From Symsagittifera roscoffensis (lineage: Eukaryota; Xenacoelomorpha; Acoela; Convolutidae), in contig NC_087070.1 in the NCBI RefSeq assembly GCF_963678635.1, positions 49,769,467-49,833,466 on the forward strand: a stretch of 64,000 bases of DNA, given 5' to 3'. The translations under genes were made by a program, and so were the position numbers. Below, one piece after another: positions 10,265 through 19,937 of the stretch. The number at the start of each line of letters is the position of its first letter. Position 1 is the stretch's first letter. Under the pieces are notes generated by a model, which saw only the letters and a list, made by a program, of their open reading frames with translations, did no database searches and was not told the origin of the DNA.

Positions 10265-11955
10265 CTTGCTGATATCACTGCGGATGTTACGTTGGACTCG
10301 GATGATGACGCGAGTTTGCACGATCTGGCTATGATACACCATCTGCTGGCCATGAGATGACGAAGCAGAGAAGCAACCCATCCACGGAACCATGCGAGGG
10401 AAGTGCATCGAGTGACTGGCTGAGACTGAGCACCTGTCTAGCTCACAATAGTGGAATGGACGGACATGTATGCAACTCGGAACATTGCTTGATTACGCTG
10501 AGCGAGCAGCATTGCCAATTGGCACAACTGTATGGAAGGTTGAGCATGTCAGATAAGAGTGGAATGGAGTTGATCACGGACTGTCATGGGGTAACGGAAG
10601 TAAACTTGATCACTGCCTTGGGATTTTGCAGCATGACGAGCTCGATAGAATCGCTGGAACGCCTAGAGCGTGCCCATGAGCTTGTGACGTCCCTCAGTGT
10701 GGAAGTATTCCCCGGAGCACTACAGACAGAGCAGAACATCGGAGACTGGCGAGAAGCTCTGGAGAATGAAATGAATTTGAAGGATAGTGAGGCCTGTCAT
10801 AGACCTACTGGCTCGAAATATCTGGTGGGCTCGAGCTCTGCACCATATTGCAATAGTAGATACCTTACGCACATGGTGGTGATGGATGCGAGGACACAGC
10901 AGGTATTGGTCGACCAACTCTTCTCTGTGCCAAAGTGCGTGAGGTTGGCCAGAATGTCGGAAAGGTCGTATGATTTATTGGCGAAGATCATTCGGGCCGT
11001 CCCGAAGAGATCTGAAGGCGAATTACAAGACGTAGTGGGTGAAGAGTTCATGAGATTGAACGAGGGTAAGGTGAGTGAATTCCAGAAGCAGAAGGCGAGT
11101 GGAGCGTTACCCACTGAATTCCCCGCCATAGAAGAAAAGGACGAGGTTCATAAAATAATGATGGAAGTGGAACCGTTGCTGGGAGCCTCAGGGTATCGGA
11201 CCCGAAGGAACATACTAATGACCCATGGGGAGTATCCTTGCCACTGCCTGGCACAGACGTTGTGATACCCCAAACCCGGGAATCTGGTATTAGTGTGGGA
11301 CGTGGAGGAGTTGTACTCCACGGGGTTGCCCGATCAAATTCAACAAGTGTCGATCGTGGTGGTGAATGCCATGCTGGCGGTGAGGTGGTTAGAAGCCAAC
11401 GCGGGCATAAGTGAGCAGGAAACTGCCGTGCCGACTCCTGAGCAGCTAAGGAACGTAAAGATGAACCGCAACTTAGATCTTTTCAGAACCACCTGCAAGA
11501 TTCTGAGTATACCCAAAGCCATTGAAAGAATATGGTCAAGGCAAAGGTTGATGAACGCGCGAAGCGTCATATGTCTAGGAAAACGGAAGCCATCGATCCT
11601 TCTAGCTAGATATGGACCGAGAGCCTATAAAAGAGCCTTCTTGACGCACAAAAAAGCTGTTACCACGGCGGTGAAGCGAGTGGCTGGAGCACCTTGTGTG
11701 ACTGAGACGGAAAACAGAGAAACAGAGAGGTCTTACGAGCTGACCTATAACGGAATAAGAGCCTGTGTCTTCACAACAGCTTTTTCAGGAACCGGGAGCA
11801 AAAGGTGAATGTGGACTTGCTACCTTGTTGCAAACCGAGGCTGTTGGAACAGGAGAGTTGGGGGACATCCCGCAACTCCATGGACATCTTGGAAAAAGTT
11901 CTAGAGGACAGTAAAATTGAAGATCAGGATGAAGAATCAATGAAACAAGGATGAT
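10265..11955 (+). pseudogene. C1 ORF2 C-terminal region, broken
   Basis: Aligns with B1 53871-55600 and the A3 frame 46414-48315. The first ~30 residues match the end of the long B1 frame (SDDDASLHDLAMIHHLL against the homologous NADCNLRDLNIIYNV), followed by TGA and a frame change at ~10356. The main frame 10357-11265 has the Cys motif region (CLAHNSGMDGHVCNSEHC: the second Cys is Ser), then ITDCHGVTEVNLITALGF, FSVPKCVRLARMSERS and YPCHCLAQT. A TGA replaces Trp at 11263. The same frame reopens at 11293-11808. A final frameshift near 11770 leads to an SxxxxLHNSFF-like motif and an acidic end at ~11955. Function unknown. Confidence 0.75.
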
Positions 11956-12255
11956 GGAAACAAAAGGAGAAGTGAAGACGTAAACAAGAGAGCGAGAGAA
12001 GGAGAAAAACTTGATTGTTTTAGTGTGTTAAAACTTAAACTAATCAACCAAGTTTGATTATGGAAACTGTTAAACTTTTTGTTTTGATTAAGTTTGGTCA
12101 GACCAAACTTTGAGAATTGTTGCAATTGTTGAAATTGTTGAAAGAAAATTTTAGTTATGCTACTTAAGTATAAATTATAAATATAGCACATAGGTGAGTA
12201 TATTTACCTATTTAAACACGGCTGATGTTTTTAATCTGTGTAGGACACCTGTTCA

Positions 12256-12332
12256 CTGTGTGGCGACGTGGTAGGTTTGGGTAAACTCGCTCGAAGAGGG
12301 TGAGTAACTCAATGACTTTCCTAGCCACAGAG
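12256..12332 (+). promoter_or_regulatory. Structured RNA element in the 3' UTR (C1 copy)
   Basis: Outer stem CTGTGTGG (12256-12263) with CCACAGAG (12325-12332), inner stem TAGG (12272-12275) with CCTA (12320-12323), and an apical hairpin around CTCGAAGAG. The B1 copy (53437-53511, minus) keeps the outer stem and the CTCGAAGAGGG apex but replaces the inner stem by GAAAG/CTTTC. The change on both strands supports base-pairing. Role unknown; 3' end formation, packaging or export are possible. Confidence 0.5.
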
Positions 12333-12705
12333 TTTCTTAGTTTTAATATCAAAGAGGACTGCATAGATAACTAATTATACTTGGTGAGTGACGTTAAGTT
12401 ATTTTATCGGGTGCGTGGCCGTGCCACGTCCCAACTTTTTAATCAGCAAGAGCGAAAAGAAGTTTGATGGCAAGATGGCAAGTAGTCAGAAAGGAAATGT
12501 TATCTAGGACACTCCTCATGTTGCAAATTTTGTGAAAATGTTGAAAGGCATTGAGATGTAGTACGATGCTATTTGTGACACGTAAGTGAGTTGAGGTGGA
12601 GTAGATAAATTTCATTTTCTTATGCGATTTGTAAGATTGATTATAGGGAACACTACTTGATGATAACCCGGTGTTATGCGATCAATAGGGACATTGATGG
12701 GGATT

Positions 12706-12717
12706 GTCCGGGGATTG
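12706..12717 (+). promoter_or_regulatory. C1 polypurine tract
   Basis: GTCCGGGGATTG lies immediately before TGTGCC, the LTR start. It is homologous to GTCCGGGGAGTA before the family A LTR and to the same sequence in B1. In retroelements this tract primes plus-strand DNA synthesis. Confidence 0.65.
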
Positions 12718-12833
12718 TGTGCCATTCTGCCAGATTGGCACAGCGCAACCTTCCGACGAAGCACGAATTAGAGAGAAAAGGCCTTAATTCCGAAAAAGTG
12801 CTGGAAATTGGGAGTGATAACAACGTTATCTCA
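12718..12833 (+). repeat. C1 LTR, first 116 bp only
   Basis: Starts TGTGCCATTCTGCC after the polypurine tract. It shares AGCG-AACCTTCCGA and AACGTTAT blocks with the B1 LTR (minus strand from 53050). It stops where the A2 LTR starts (TGTGCCAGTCGG at 12834), so A2 either inserted in this LTR or recombined with it. Confidence 0.6.
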
Positions 12834-13414
12834 TGTGCCAGTCGGTCATATCTAGAAGTTTGACCTTGAGGGACACGAATATACGTGACTTTGGAGTGAA
12901 GTTTTATTTTTCAAAAATTCGAATGGAGCTTGTCATGCTCAGTTTTCTCGCGACAACTGAAAACATCAAATAAGAAATCAGAACGACCGAATTAACAATT
13001 GCGGGAAAGTTGTCAAACATATTCAGTGGGAAATTGCTATTCGCAATTTCCATCGTAGAAAACTAGAGTAGAGCTGTCCTATCTGATATAGGAGACAGAA
13101 CAGATACGAGAGCAGAGCTAACTGTGTGAACCTTCAACGGAAAGGCGGACAAGTGAAAACTCCCAATGGTCCAGATCCAAAACTACATTCTTGAGTTAAA
13201 ACTTACTTCCTTTGATTGGAACTCATCGTTAGAAAACTTCTTGAGTTATATTTGATTATATTTATGCCAGAGTTGTTAATTAGTTTAATTACTCTGTGTC
13301 CCAAGCGTGCTGCTGTGTAAGTACCAAATTTAGTTTTCTCGAGTGTGTTTTATGATTGTTATGTTGAGATAAGGCGAGTTTTAGGTTGATCCATCTGAAA
13401 TGGATCAAAGTTCC
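12834..13414 (+). repeat. A2 5' LTR (short form)
   Basis: Starts TGTGCCAGTCGG, as do the LTRs at 32021 and 48751. It ends at GTTCC just before the TGG of the primer-site candidate. It contains the hairpin with arms GGAAATTGC and GCAATTTCC, the TCCTAT/ATAGGA hairpin, only the 3' arm of the three-way-junction stem (15 bp holding the 5' arm are missing near 13127), and the terminal TGATCCAT/ATGGATCA hairpin (13387-13407). It lacks the AATAAA-bearing block found in the 3' LTRs, so the two LTRs of A2 are not equivalent. Confidence 0.7.
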
Positions 13415-13436
13415 TGGTACGCTCTCCGAACGAGGC
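13415..13436 (+). promoter_or_regulatory. Candidate primer-binding site (A2)
   Basis: Begins TGGTACGCTCTCCGAACGAG directly after the LTR, and A3 has the same sequence at 33269. A TGG at this position normally pairs with the CCA end of a tRNA. The complement does not extend into a normal T-arm, so either a partial or an unusual tRNA is used, or this is not the site. Confidence 0.4.
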
Positions 13437-13747
13437 CTAGCTAACCGAGTAAGGGGGGGGGGGGGGTAACTAGGGGGACAAAAAAACGAGCAAAAAGACA
13501 AAAGCGGAACAAAAACAAGAAAAAAAAAGTATAGAAAAAGGAACAAAAACCATAAAACAAAAAAGACAGTGACTTGGATACCAGATTAGTTGGATCAAAC
13601 CTTTATATTAATTAAATAGTATACCCATACTGTTTTATAAGACCGATCGTTTCGATCAATCTAGCAATCTAAACCAGTGACTTCAATAAGGTGCCCAAAT
13701 GGGGGGCGTTGTTAAGGGTTTTCAGATAGCTTGCAACCTAGCCGGAC

Positions 13748-13885
13748 CTCTGGGAGACTTGACTGGAAGAGGTGACCAGCAGAGTGGGAAAGTGGTTCAC
13801 AAGGACTGAGCTGAACCGCTAGGAAACTTGACTGGAAGAGGTGACCAGCCAAGTGGGAAGGTGGTGCTGGTGTCAAGTGCAGTGC
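13748..13885 (+). repeat. 69-bp tandem repeat, two units
   Basis: TTGACTGGAAGAGGTGACCA recurs at 13759 and 13828, exactly 69 bp apart. A3 has three units of the same repeat (33603, 33672, 33741). It lies in the leader, in the region where packaging signals are usually found. Confidence 0.85.
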
Positions 13886-14309
13886 ACGTCAAGGGGACAA
13901 CCAGCACGGGATCGCTACAACAAAAAGAGGACGCACAGGGGTGTTCTCAAGTTGGGCAAACGGGTATCGTTAAAATCCACATTACATTATAGGAAATAAG
14001 TGTAAAACTGGATAAGCGGAGCCCCATTGTTTTGAGGAAGTTTTTACACAAGCAGGCCTGGAAACAGGTCTACGGTTTTCTCTCGAGTGGTTTAGCACCC
14101 GGCGCTTAAGGGATTTTTCGGCTTAAGAGGGGGGCTAAAGAGGGGGGAGGTTAGAAGGGGGGCTGGTTAGGTTAGAGGTTGGTGGTTGTAAATTGTAAAA
14201 AGGGGGGACACATTAGAGTAACTAATTGTTCGGCATCGTCGATTTAGTTACATTAGATACTTACACGCGTTGGTTATAAGAAGCGGATATCCAAATTTAA
14301 CATCGAGTT

Positions 14310-14318
14310 AAGGTAGGT
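14310..14318 (+). promoter_or_regulatory. Candidate 5' splice donor (A2)
   Basis: AAG followed by GTAGGT matches the donor consensus MAG-GTRAGT well, and it is preserved in A3 (34210-34218). Paired with the TTATAG/TTACAG acceptor before ORF2 it would remove gag-pol and give a messenger for ORF2. Prediction from sequence only. Confidence 0.35.
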
Positions 14319-14693
14319 ACCCTGCTCGGATCGGTAGGGGGGAACGGACATAGACAATTTTTGTGATACCCCATAAGATCGCTAGCTGGGGGGAGGAAAA
14401 CGCGTGGCAATCGGGTACCAGACATATTTTTCGGACAAAGGTTGACATCTGTCAGCCTTGAATTTTAGGTGGGTTCATCCCTCTGTTTTTGTGATTTTTT
14501 TTGTTTAAATTTTTACGTTTTGGTGAAATTTTGTTGTTGGTATTTGAACGAATAGGTGATCACAAGATACCTGCGAAAAAGTTGTTGTTTCAAATAGCCT
14601 GAAACAACGAGAGGGAGATAAATACAAGGGGGTCAGTATTTGGATTTTGGCCATTAAGATAGGGATTTTGGGAAAATTTTTACTAGAGCTCAA

Positions 14694-15671
14694 GTGGTGG
14701 TACACGGTACAGCGGTTCAAGAGTCTCCACAACGAAGAAGAAGAGATCCTACTATCCAGACACTTAGCGACAGTCTTGGGACAGTGGTCTTGGGACAGTG
14801 GTGTTGGGACAGTGGTCTTGGGTCAGAGTCAACGACAGAGTCAACCCCGATGCCCAATGCGGAAGAACCTAATCCGAAGCCCATGGAGTTCTCACCGATA
14901 GACAACGTGGAAGACACAACAGGCAACACGCCAGAAACGGTGAAGGATGAGTGTCAAAAGAGAACGTCTTTTACTGAAAAATTGGCGATGATGGTCGGAA
15001 TGAAATCGAGAGACGCAGCAGTGGAAGAAACGAAAGCCGAGAAAGGAAAAACATTCGGAACAGTTTCCACGAGAACGACAGACACAGACCAAAACGAAGA
15101 GCAGATCAGACCGGGAACAGCAACCAACAACAGGACAACAACTGACCATGGAACAACTACTCTTGAGCTAGGCGATTTGATGGCAAAGCTAGATCAGATA
15201 GACAAGAAACTGAAGCACAGCGAAGAAGATAGAGATGTGATAAGGAAAGAAATAAGAAACAACAAGCATGAGTACCTGGACAGCTACTTCAATCTAGCAA
15301 GAGCGACAGAGGAAAGGCTTCAGCAGATGTCGGACAAGGTAGATACCACTGATGAAGAGCGAGACAAGAACATCAGAAAAGACATGCAAGAAATGAAGCA
15401 ACGATATGACGCAGTGAATAGCCAGTTGGGGAGTTTGGAAACGAGAATGGATACGATGAGTAGGGACCAGGCTGAGAGTTCAAGTGCAATACAGACAAAG
15501 TTAGACGCCATCTTGAGGAACTCAACGTCACAAGACAGGCCAGCAGCGGAGCAAACGCAAGGCAATAGAGTTGACTTCGTGGAACCACAACGGAACAAAC
15601 GGCAGTCAACACCGTTACCATTACCCCGGGATGCTGCGAGTACAGCACCGGGAGGGCCAAAGCGATTATGA
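14694..15671 (+). CDS. A2 gag-N (coiled-coil protein), 5' end replaced
   Basis: 325 codons. The first ~50 residues come from leader and minisatellite, not from gag. Real gag-N starts at TESTPMPNAEEPN and continues as a charged, helical protein with heptads (LMAKLDQIDKKLKHSEEDRD, EERLQQMSDKVDTTDEERDK), ending in a basic and proline-rich tail (FVEPQRNKRQSTPLPLPRD). The stop TGA lies in ATGA (15668-15671), which also carries the ATG of gag-C. The same overlap exists in A1. No zinc finger is present. By position it should be the Gag N-terminal or matrix-like part. Confidence 0.75.
   Translation: MVVHGTAVQESPQRRRRDPTIQTLSDSLGTVVLGQWCWDSGLGSESTTESTPMPNAEEPNPKPMEFSPIDNVEDTTGNTPETVKDECQKRTSFTEKLAMMVGMKSRDAAVEETKAEKGKTFGTVSTRTTDTDQNEEQIRPGTATNNRTTTDHGTTTLELGDLMAKLDQIDKKLKHSEEDRDVIRKEIRNNKHEYLDSYFNLARATEERLQQMSDKVDTTDEERDKNIRKDMQEMKQRYDAVNSQLGSLETRMDTMSRDQAESSSAIQTKLDAILRNSTSQDRPAAEQTQGNRVDFVEPQRNKRQSTPLPLPRDAASTAPGGPKRL
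14776..14829 (+). repeat. 14-bp minisatellite, about four units
   Basis: Units GTCTTGGGACAGTG and variants. The block is fused directly to gag-N sequence coding ESTPMPNAEEPN. In A3 the minisatellite is expanded to ~550 bp and is followed by another ~540 bp that are absent here, so A2 has lost the start of gag-N. Confidence 0.9.
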
Positions 15672-17100
15672 AGAGTGGAACAGCAGACACAACGAGTGGT
15701 CCAGAGGACTCCACGACTCACAACAACGTGGGACCGGATGTCATGATATGGGCAAGCACCTGGGAAATGATGAACAGGACACTAGAAGCCTTCGCCACAA
15801 GGAACACCGACTCGAGTGACAGAGGAAGCAACAAATCCAAGAAAACTTTCAAAAACCCGAAAGAATTAAAGGATGATTCAGATGGATGCATTGACACTTG
15901 GGTAGAAGTCATGAGGTTGCACTTGGAACAAGACAACTTGAACGATGAGAGGCAAGCATGCGCAGCGATACTCGGCTACTTGGAAGGCACGGCATTGAAA
16001 TGCGTGGTTGCGAAGAAGGAAGAGGAACGCGACACAGCGGATAAAATCTTCGAGATATTGTTAAATCGATTCGGGTCAGGCATGAAGGGTCATCGAACGA
16101 TGATGCGATTTGAAAAAAGAAGGCAAAGGGACGATGAATCGATAGACAGGTTCCTAGATGATCTTGAGAGCTTGAGACGAAGGAGTGACCCGGAAGAATC
16201 CACCAATAGAAGGAACTTTTGCATCGCCTCAAAGTTCATTGATGGGGTAAAGAGTGATGACTTGTGAACAATGTTAGCAACATACTATACATTGTCAAAA
16301 GACAGTGCACCGACTCCAGAAGAGATGAGACAGAAGTCAAGAGAGTACATGCTAATGAAACCGAAAAAATCCTCGTATTCAGATAACAGGAATACGCAAG
16401 GGGGGAATCAACCACAAAGGTCGTCATGGTACAAGCCCAGAGATGACATGGACAAACGTAGATCATGCGCGAACTGCGGGTCAGCTGATCATCACGTGGC
16501 GGATTGCACAACATACAAGCAGGGCATGAAGAGTTTGGGATATGCACCCGATGAGGAAGATATGAGCAAGATGGAGGAACACGAGTTCTATAGTGGCTTG
16601 ATCATCAAAATAGGTGCAAGATGCTTCTTCTGCAACCAAGAGGGGCACTTCAGGATGGACTATCCGTTGTTCTGGGAGGCAGTCAAGAACCAGAGTCACC
16701 TCAAACACAAGTTGGCGTTAGCAGCGGTACACAACCAGAGAAATAGACAAGGTGAATTTGAAACGAAAAACTTAAAAACACCAAGTGCGGAACTGCCAAC
16801 GAAACAGTGAAAGCTGTAACGCAAGTTAATAGTGCAATAGAGGCCACGGCCAGGAACGCCCCAGAGATAAATTATGAGAAGGCGGCGGCGGAAGCTATCA
16901 ATAAAGTGAAACAGGACCTCGCGGTGAAAGAAATAGAACAACGACTAAAGCAAGAGATCGAAAGACAGAAAATGAACGAGGCATTAGGTTGCTCGCAGTC
17001 AATACCAGAGGCTGTAGCGGGGTCGACAAAAAGTGGAAACTGCAACACTGTAAAAATGGTCACGGGGAAGCCATTTGGTATAAGAAAGATCGGGGCATGA
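15668..17100 (+). pseudogene. A2 gag-C: capsid and nucleocapsid, broken
   Basis: One frame from 15668 to 16810, interrupted by a TGA at 16265 (A3 reads AAA). It covers the Ty3-type capsid region and two CX2CX4HX4C zinc knuckles; in the second (CFFCNQEGHFRMDY) the final Cys is Tyr, so it would not bind zinc. A single-base loss at ~16805 moves the frame to 16807-17100, which holds the charged helix NYEKAAAEAINKVKQDLA. It ends at a TGA replacing AGA. Confidence 0.88.
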
Positions 17101-17103
17101 ATA

Positions 17104-18066
17104 ATGTCAATAATCACCGTGGGCGGCCATGAGGTAACGAGAAACTTGAGCAAACCAAGTGACCAGACAATAATGCACACTGATGTGTACGCAGATTACT
17201 TGAGTGGTATAAGTCCACAAACGACTTCTAGAGCATTGAGGGCACTACTCACAAGAGGGGGTAGCAAGTCAGTCCGAGTTGATAACAGATACTCAGAATC
17301 TTATGGTCCGCATGAGGTGATGCTAAATATAGATGGGATCAACATCTATACGAAAACAATGATAAAATGTGACGAAGATCTAATAGGGCAAATCTACGTA
17401 GGAAAAGAAGAGTTGAAAGTGAGATCGATTGGACACTGCGCCATGCTTGAGGAAGATGCAATGCACATCGGGACAGAGGCGGATGTATCAGCACATGTGC
17501 TCGACATAAGTGGCAAGAAGACTCAGTTACGACGTGGGTTACTTGATACGGGAGCGGTCTTGAGTTTCATACCAATCGAAACTTGGGAACGAATGGGCTT
17601 CAACAAAAATGATTTGATAGACTCGAGAATACGGTTGTCAGCTGCAAGCAAAGGGGCGCTGCGGGTGCTGGGCAGAACGCCGATAATAGCCCTAAATCTG
17701 GGGGAACGCAACCTGTGGATGAACTTTCTTGTGGTAGAAAACCTAGATGAGTCTGACCAATTCATTTTAGGCAGAGACTTCATCAGGAACTTTGATGTAA
17801 CGATTGATCTAAACAACGCAATGTTCAGGATACGGAACCCGGACATGAGGTACGCAATTAAACCGATAAATTTAATAATGGCGAATGAGAACACAGCACC
17901 GGTATTCTTGAGTAGGAGGGTGAGGCTAAAGGTGAACGAAGCGGCGATCGTAAGCTTACGAATGAAATTTTACAATGAACTAAGTGACAACAAGCAGGTA
18001 TGCATAGTCCCAAATCCAAATAGTCAAAGTGCTGCTGTTTTAGAAAAGAGATCGAAACGCTACTAG
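17104..18066 (+). CDS. A2 aspartic protease region
   Basis: 320 codons. The first ~130 residues are the segment after the nucleocapsid, followed by the retropepsin: LLDTGAVLSFIP active site at ~residue 145, LRVLGRTPIIAL, and FILGRDFIRNFDVTIDL as the second-half ILG motif. The active site is intact. After QSAAVL a deletion of about 545 bp relative to A3 joins the protease end to the RT start out of frame (stop at 18066). The original fusion with RT is therefore broken, but the protease core is open. Confidence 0.88.
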   Translation: MSIITVGGHEVTRNLSKPSDQTIMHTDVYADYLSGISPQTTSRALRALLTRGGSKSVRVDNRYSESYGPHEVMLNIDGINIYTKTMIKCDEDLIGQIYVGKEELKVRSIGHCAMLEEDAMHIGTEADVSAHVLDISGKKTQLRRGLLDTGAVLSFIPIETWERMGFNKNDLIDSRIRLSAASKGALRVLGRTPIIALNLGERNLWMNFLVVENLDESDQFILGRDFIRNFDVTIDLNNAMFRIRNPDMRYAIKPINLIMANENTAPVFLSRRVRLKVNEAAIVSLRMKFYNELSDNKQVCIVPNPNSQSAAVLEKRSKRY

Positions 18067-18074
18067 AGTATGAT

Positions 18075-19937
18075 ATGATAGAACCATCCAAATCACCGTG
18101 GGCGTGTGGAGTAGTGATGGCCAAAAAGAAAGGCGACCAATTGAGGTTTTGTTGTGACTTTCGATACCTGAACTCCGTCACGGTGAAGGATGCCTATCCC
18201 ATACCTAGGACTGATGAGAGCCTCTCGAAGTTAGGTGATGCAACGTTTTTTACGACTCTTGATTTAGGTTCGGCCTTCTGGCAGGTACCACTCAGGAAGC
18301 AGGACAGGGACAAGACAGGGTTTGCCTGCGAGTTGGGTCTGTTTCAATGGAAACGGATGCCGTTTGGTCTTTGCAATGCCACCGCCACATTTCAGCGGTT
18401 GATGGCACACGCGCTGATAGGTGTGACGAAGAAGTACGGCAATCTGGTAATGTGCTATGTGGATGAAGTGGTAATAGCGACACCCACACTGGAAGACCAC
18501 ATTGAGAGACTTGAAGAGGTGTTTGCGTGTATGAAGAGGTCGGGGCTAAAGTGTAAACCATCAAAGTGCGAGATACTCAAGGATTCGATAAAATACTTGG
18601 GCAGGATGGTGGACAGACACGGCATCAGACCAGATCCAGACGCAGTAGAAGCAGTTCTAACTTGGAAATCGCCAAAAACGGAACACCAATTGATGAGCTT
18701 CCTGGGTTTTGCGAATTACTACAGAGAATTCATCAAAGGCTATGCAGACAAGGTATACCCGATGCAACAGTTAATGAGACACAAGGGCAAGAAGTTCACG
18801 TGGAACAACGCAGCAGAAGAGTCATTCCAGAGAATAAAAAAAGAGCTGTGCGAGGCACCAGTACTAGGGATGCCAACAGAGAGAGGGATGTACGTGCTGG
18901 ACACGGATGCGTCGGTAGTAGCGATTTCTGGAATTCTCCATCAGGAACAAGAAAGGAACGGGAAAACAGTCTTAAGACCAATAGCGTACGGGAGCAAAGT
19001 CTTAAGTGACACGGAAATGAAGTACGGGATACAGAAAGCAGAGATGTTCGCGGTGGTTACTTTTGTCGAGAAGTATAGAGCATACCTTGGCAGCGAGCCA
19101 CTCAAGCTGCGAGTCGACAACAGGGCACTAAGCTGGCTGAAAACGTACTCAATGGATCAAAGTTACATTGGAAGGTGTATACTTCGCCTGGATGGGTACA
19201 ACATGATAATTGAGCATATAACACGAGACAAACATCAAAACGCTCACAGCTTGACTAAGAAGACGGAGTTCTACGAGAGACAAGAAAAGAGGGAGGCAGA
19301 TAGACCTGAGATCAAGGAGGGCTTCTCCTTCAAGGATAAGGAAACGTACGACAGTCTTCCACTCACGAGATGGTTGGACGAATCAGGCAAACCAATAGAA
19401 GATCACCCCCGAATTACCAAAAGAACCTCCGGAGAAAACAATCTTGAAAAAGAACCGAGGGAAGCCGATAGGGATAATACTCAAGTCCCAAAGATTGTGA
19501 GGGAGAAGCTCAAGGCAAAAGGCTATGATCTCAACCAGAATGAGACGGGAGAGGCACAGATAGACAATGACTTAATGAGGTTACTCGAGAAACTAGCAGA
19601 TGATAAACCCGTGATCCAAGAAAAGGGTAAGAAGGAACCGGAGGTCACAATACTGCGAAAGAGCGAGATAGTTAGTGAGGAAGTCACCTCGAAGGTGACT
19701 AACCCTGATGGGAAAGAAGTCGTGCAGTCGCTGGTTGAAAAAATCCCTGAGGACATACTTGAACAGACTCGGGTTAGGAAAAAGAAAGTGGCGTTCAAGA
19801 AAGAGGCTGTATACCTGGGACTCGGTCCACGTCCACGGGAGAAGAAGATACTGAAGGAGGAAATTTGTCCGGAGAGTGTGAAATATGGGATGAGGACTCG
19901 GACGAGAGCAGCGACAATCAGGATAGTCTCTGCATGA
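18075..19937 (+). CDS. A2 reverse transcriptase, RNase H and linker; catalytic YVDD is YVDE
   Basis: 620 codons without a stop: RT (RFCCDFRYLNSV, TTLDLGSAFWQVPL, FGLCNATATFQ), then the catalytic box as MCYVDEVVIAT, in which the second catalytic Asp is Glu, so polymerase activity should be lost or badly reduced. RNase H follows, with the acids in LDTDASVV, KAEMFAVV and RVDNRALSW. Then comes the acidic linker. The first codon shown is internal, because the upstream part is lost in the protease-RT deletion. It is the longest intact pol segment in family A here. Confidence 0.92.
   Translation: MIEPSKSPWACGVVMAKKKGDQLRFCCDFRYLNSVTVKDAYPIPRTDESLSKLGDATFFTTLDLGSAFWQVPLRKQDRDKTGFACELGLFQWKRMPFGLCNATATFQRLMAHALIGVTKKYGNLVMCYVDEVVIATPTLEDHIERLEEVFACMKRSGLKCKPSKCEILKDSIKYLGRMVDRHGIRPDPDAVEAVLTWKSPKTEHQLMSFLGFANYYREFIKGYADKVYPMQQLMRHKGKKFTWNNAAEESFQRIKKELCEAPVLGMPTERGMYVLDTDASVVAISGILHQEQERNGKTVLRPIAYGSKVLSDTEMKYGIQKAEMFAVVTFVEKYRAYLGSEPLKLRVDNRALSWLKTYSMDQSYIGRCILRLDGYNMIIEHITRDKHQNAHSLTKKTEFYERQEKREADRPEIKEGFSFKDKETYDSLPLTRWLDESGKPIEDHPRITKRTSGENNLEKEPREADRDNTQVPKIVREKLKAKGYDLNQNETGEAQIDNDLMRLLEKLADDKPVIQEKGKKEPEVTILRKSEIVSEEVTSKVTNPDGKEVVQSLVEKIPEDILEQTRVRKKKVAFKKEAVYLGLGPRPREKKILKEEICPESVKYGMRTRTRAATIRIVSA

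Larger units (their letters stand above)
11956..12717 (+). other. C1 3' UTR
   Basis: AT-rich, with no conserved frame. The part 12230-12345 is alignable with the B1 3' UTR and holds the structured element at 12256-12332. The rest shows simple TTGTTGAAATTG-type repeats and nothing I recognise. It ends with the polypurine tract GTCCGGGGATTG at 12706-12717. Confidence 0.6.
10265..12833 (+). mobile_element. C1: 3' end fragment of a third, related giant element
   Basis: The fragment joins A1 head to head at ~10264 and holds the last part of ORF2, a 3' UTR, a polypurine tract (12706-12717) and about 116 bp of LTR (12718-12833), where the A2 LTR begins. The protein and the 3' UTR are closer to B1 than to family A, but clearly distinct from both, so I treat it as a third family. 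Confidence 0.8.
13437..14693 (+). other. A2 5' leader, non-coding
   Basis: About 1.26 kb between primer site and gag. It holds a G14 run at 13453-13466, the hairpin GATCG-TTT-CGATC near 13645, two 69-bp repeats, three G6 runs at 14128-14166 and an AAG-GTAGGT that fits a 5' splice site (14310-14318). It is alignable with the A3 leader. No conserved reading frame is seen. Confidence 0.7.

Noticed and set aside
13415-13436. A tRNA gene at the LTR end
   Set aside because: Only the TGG and a GTTCG-like complement are present. No cloverleaf can be drawn.
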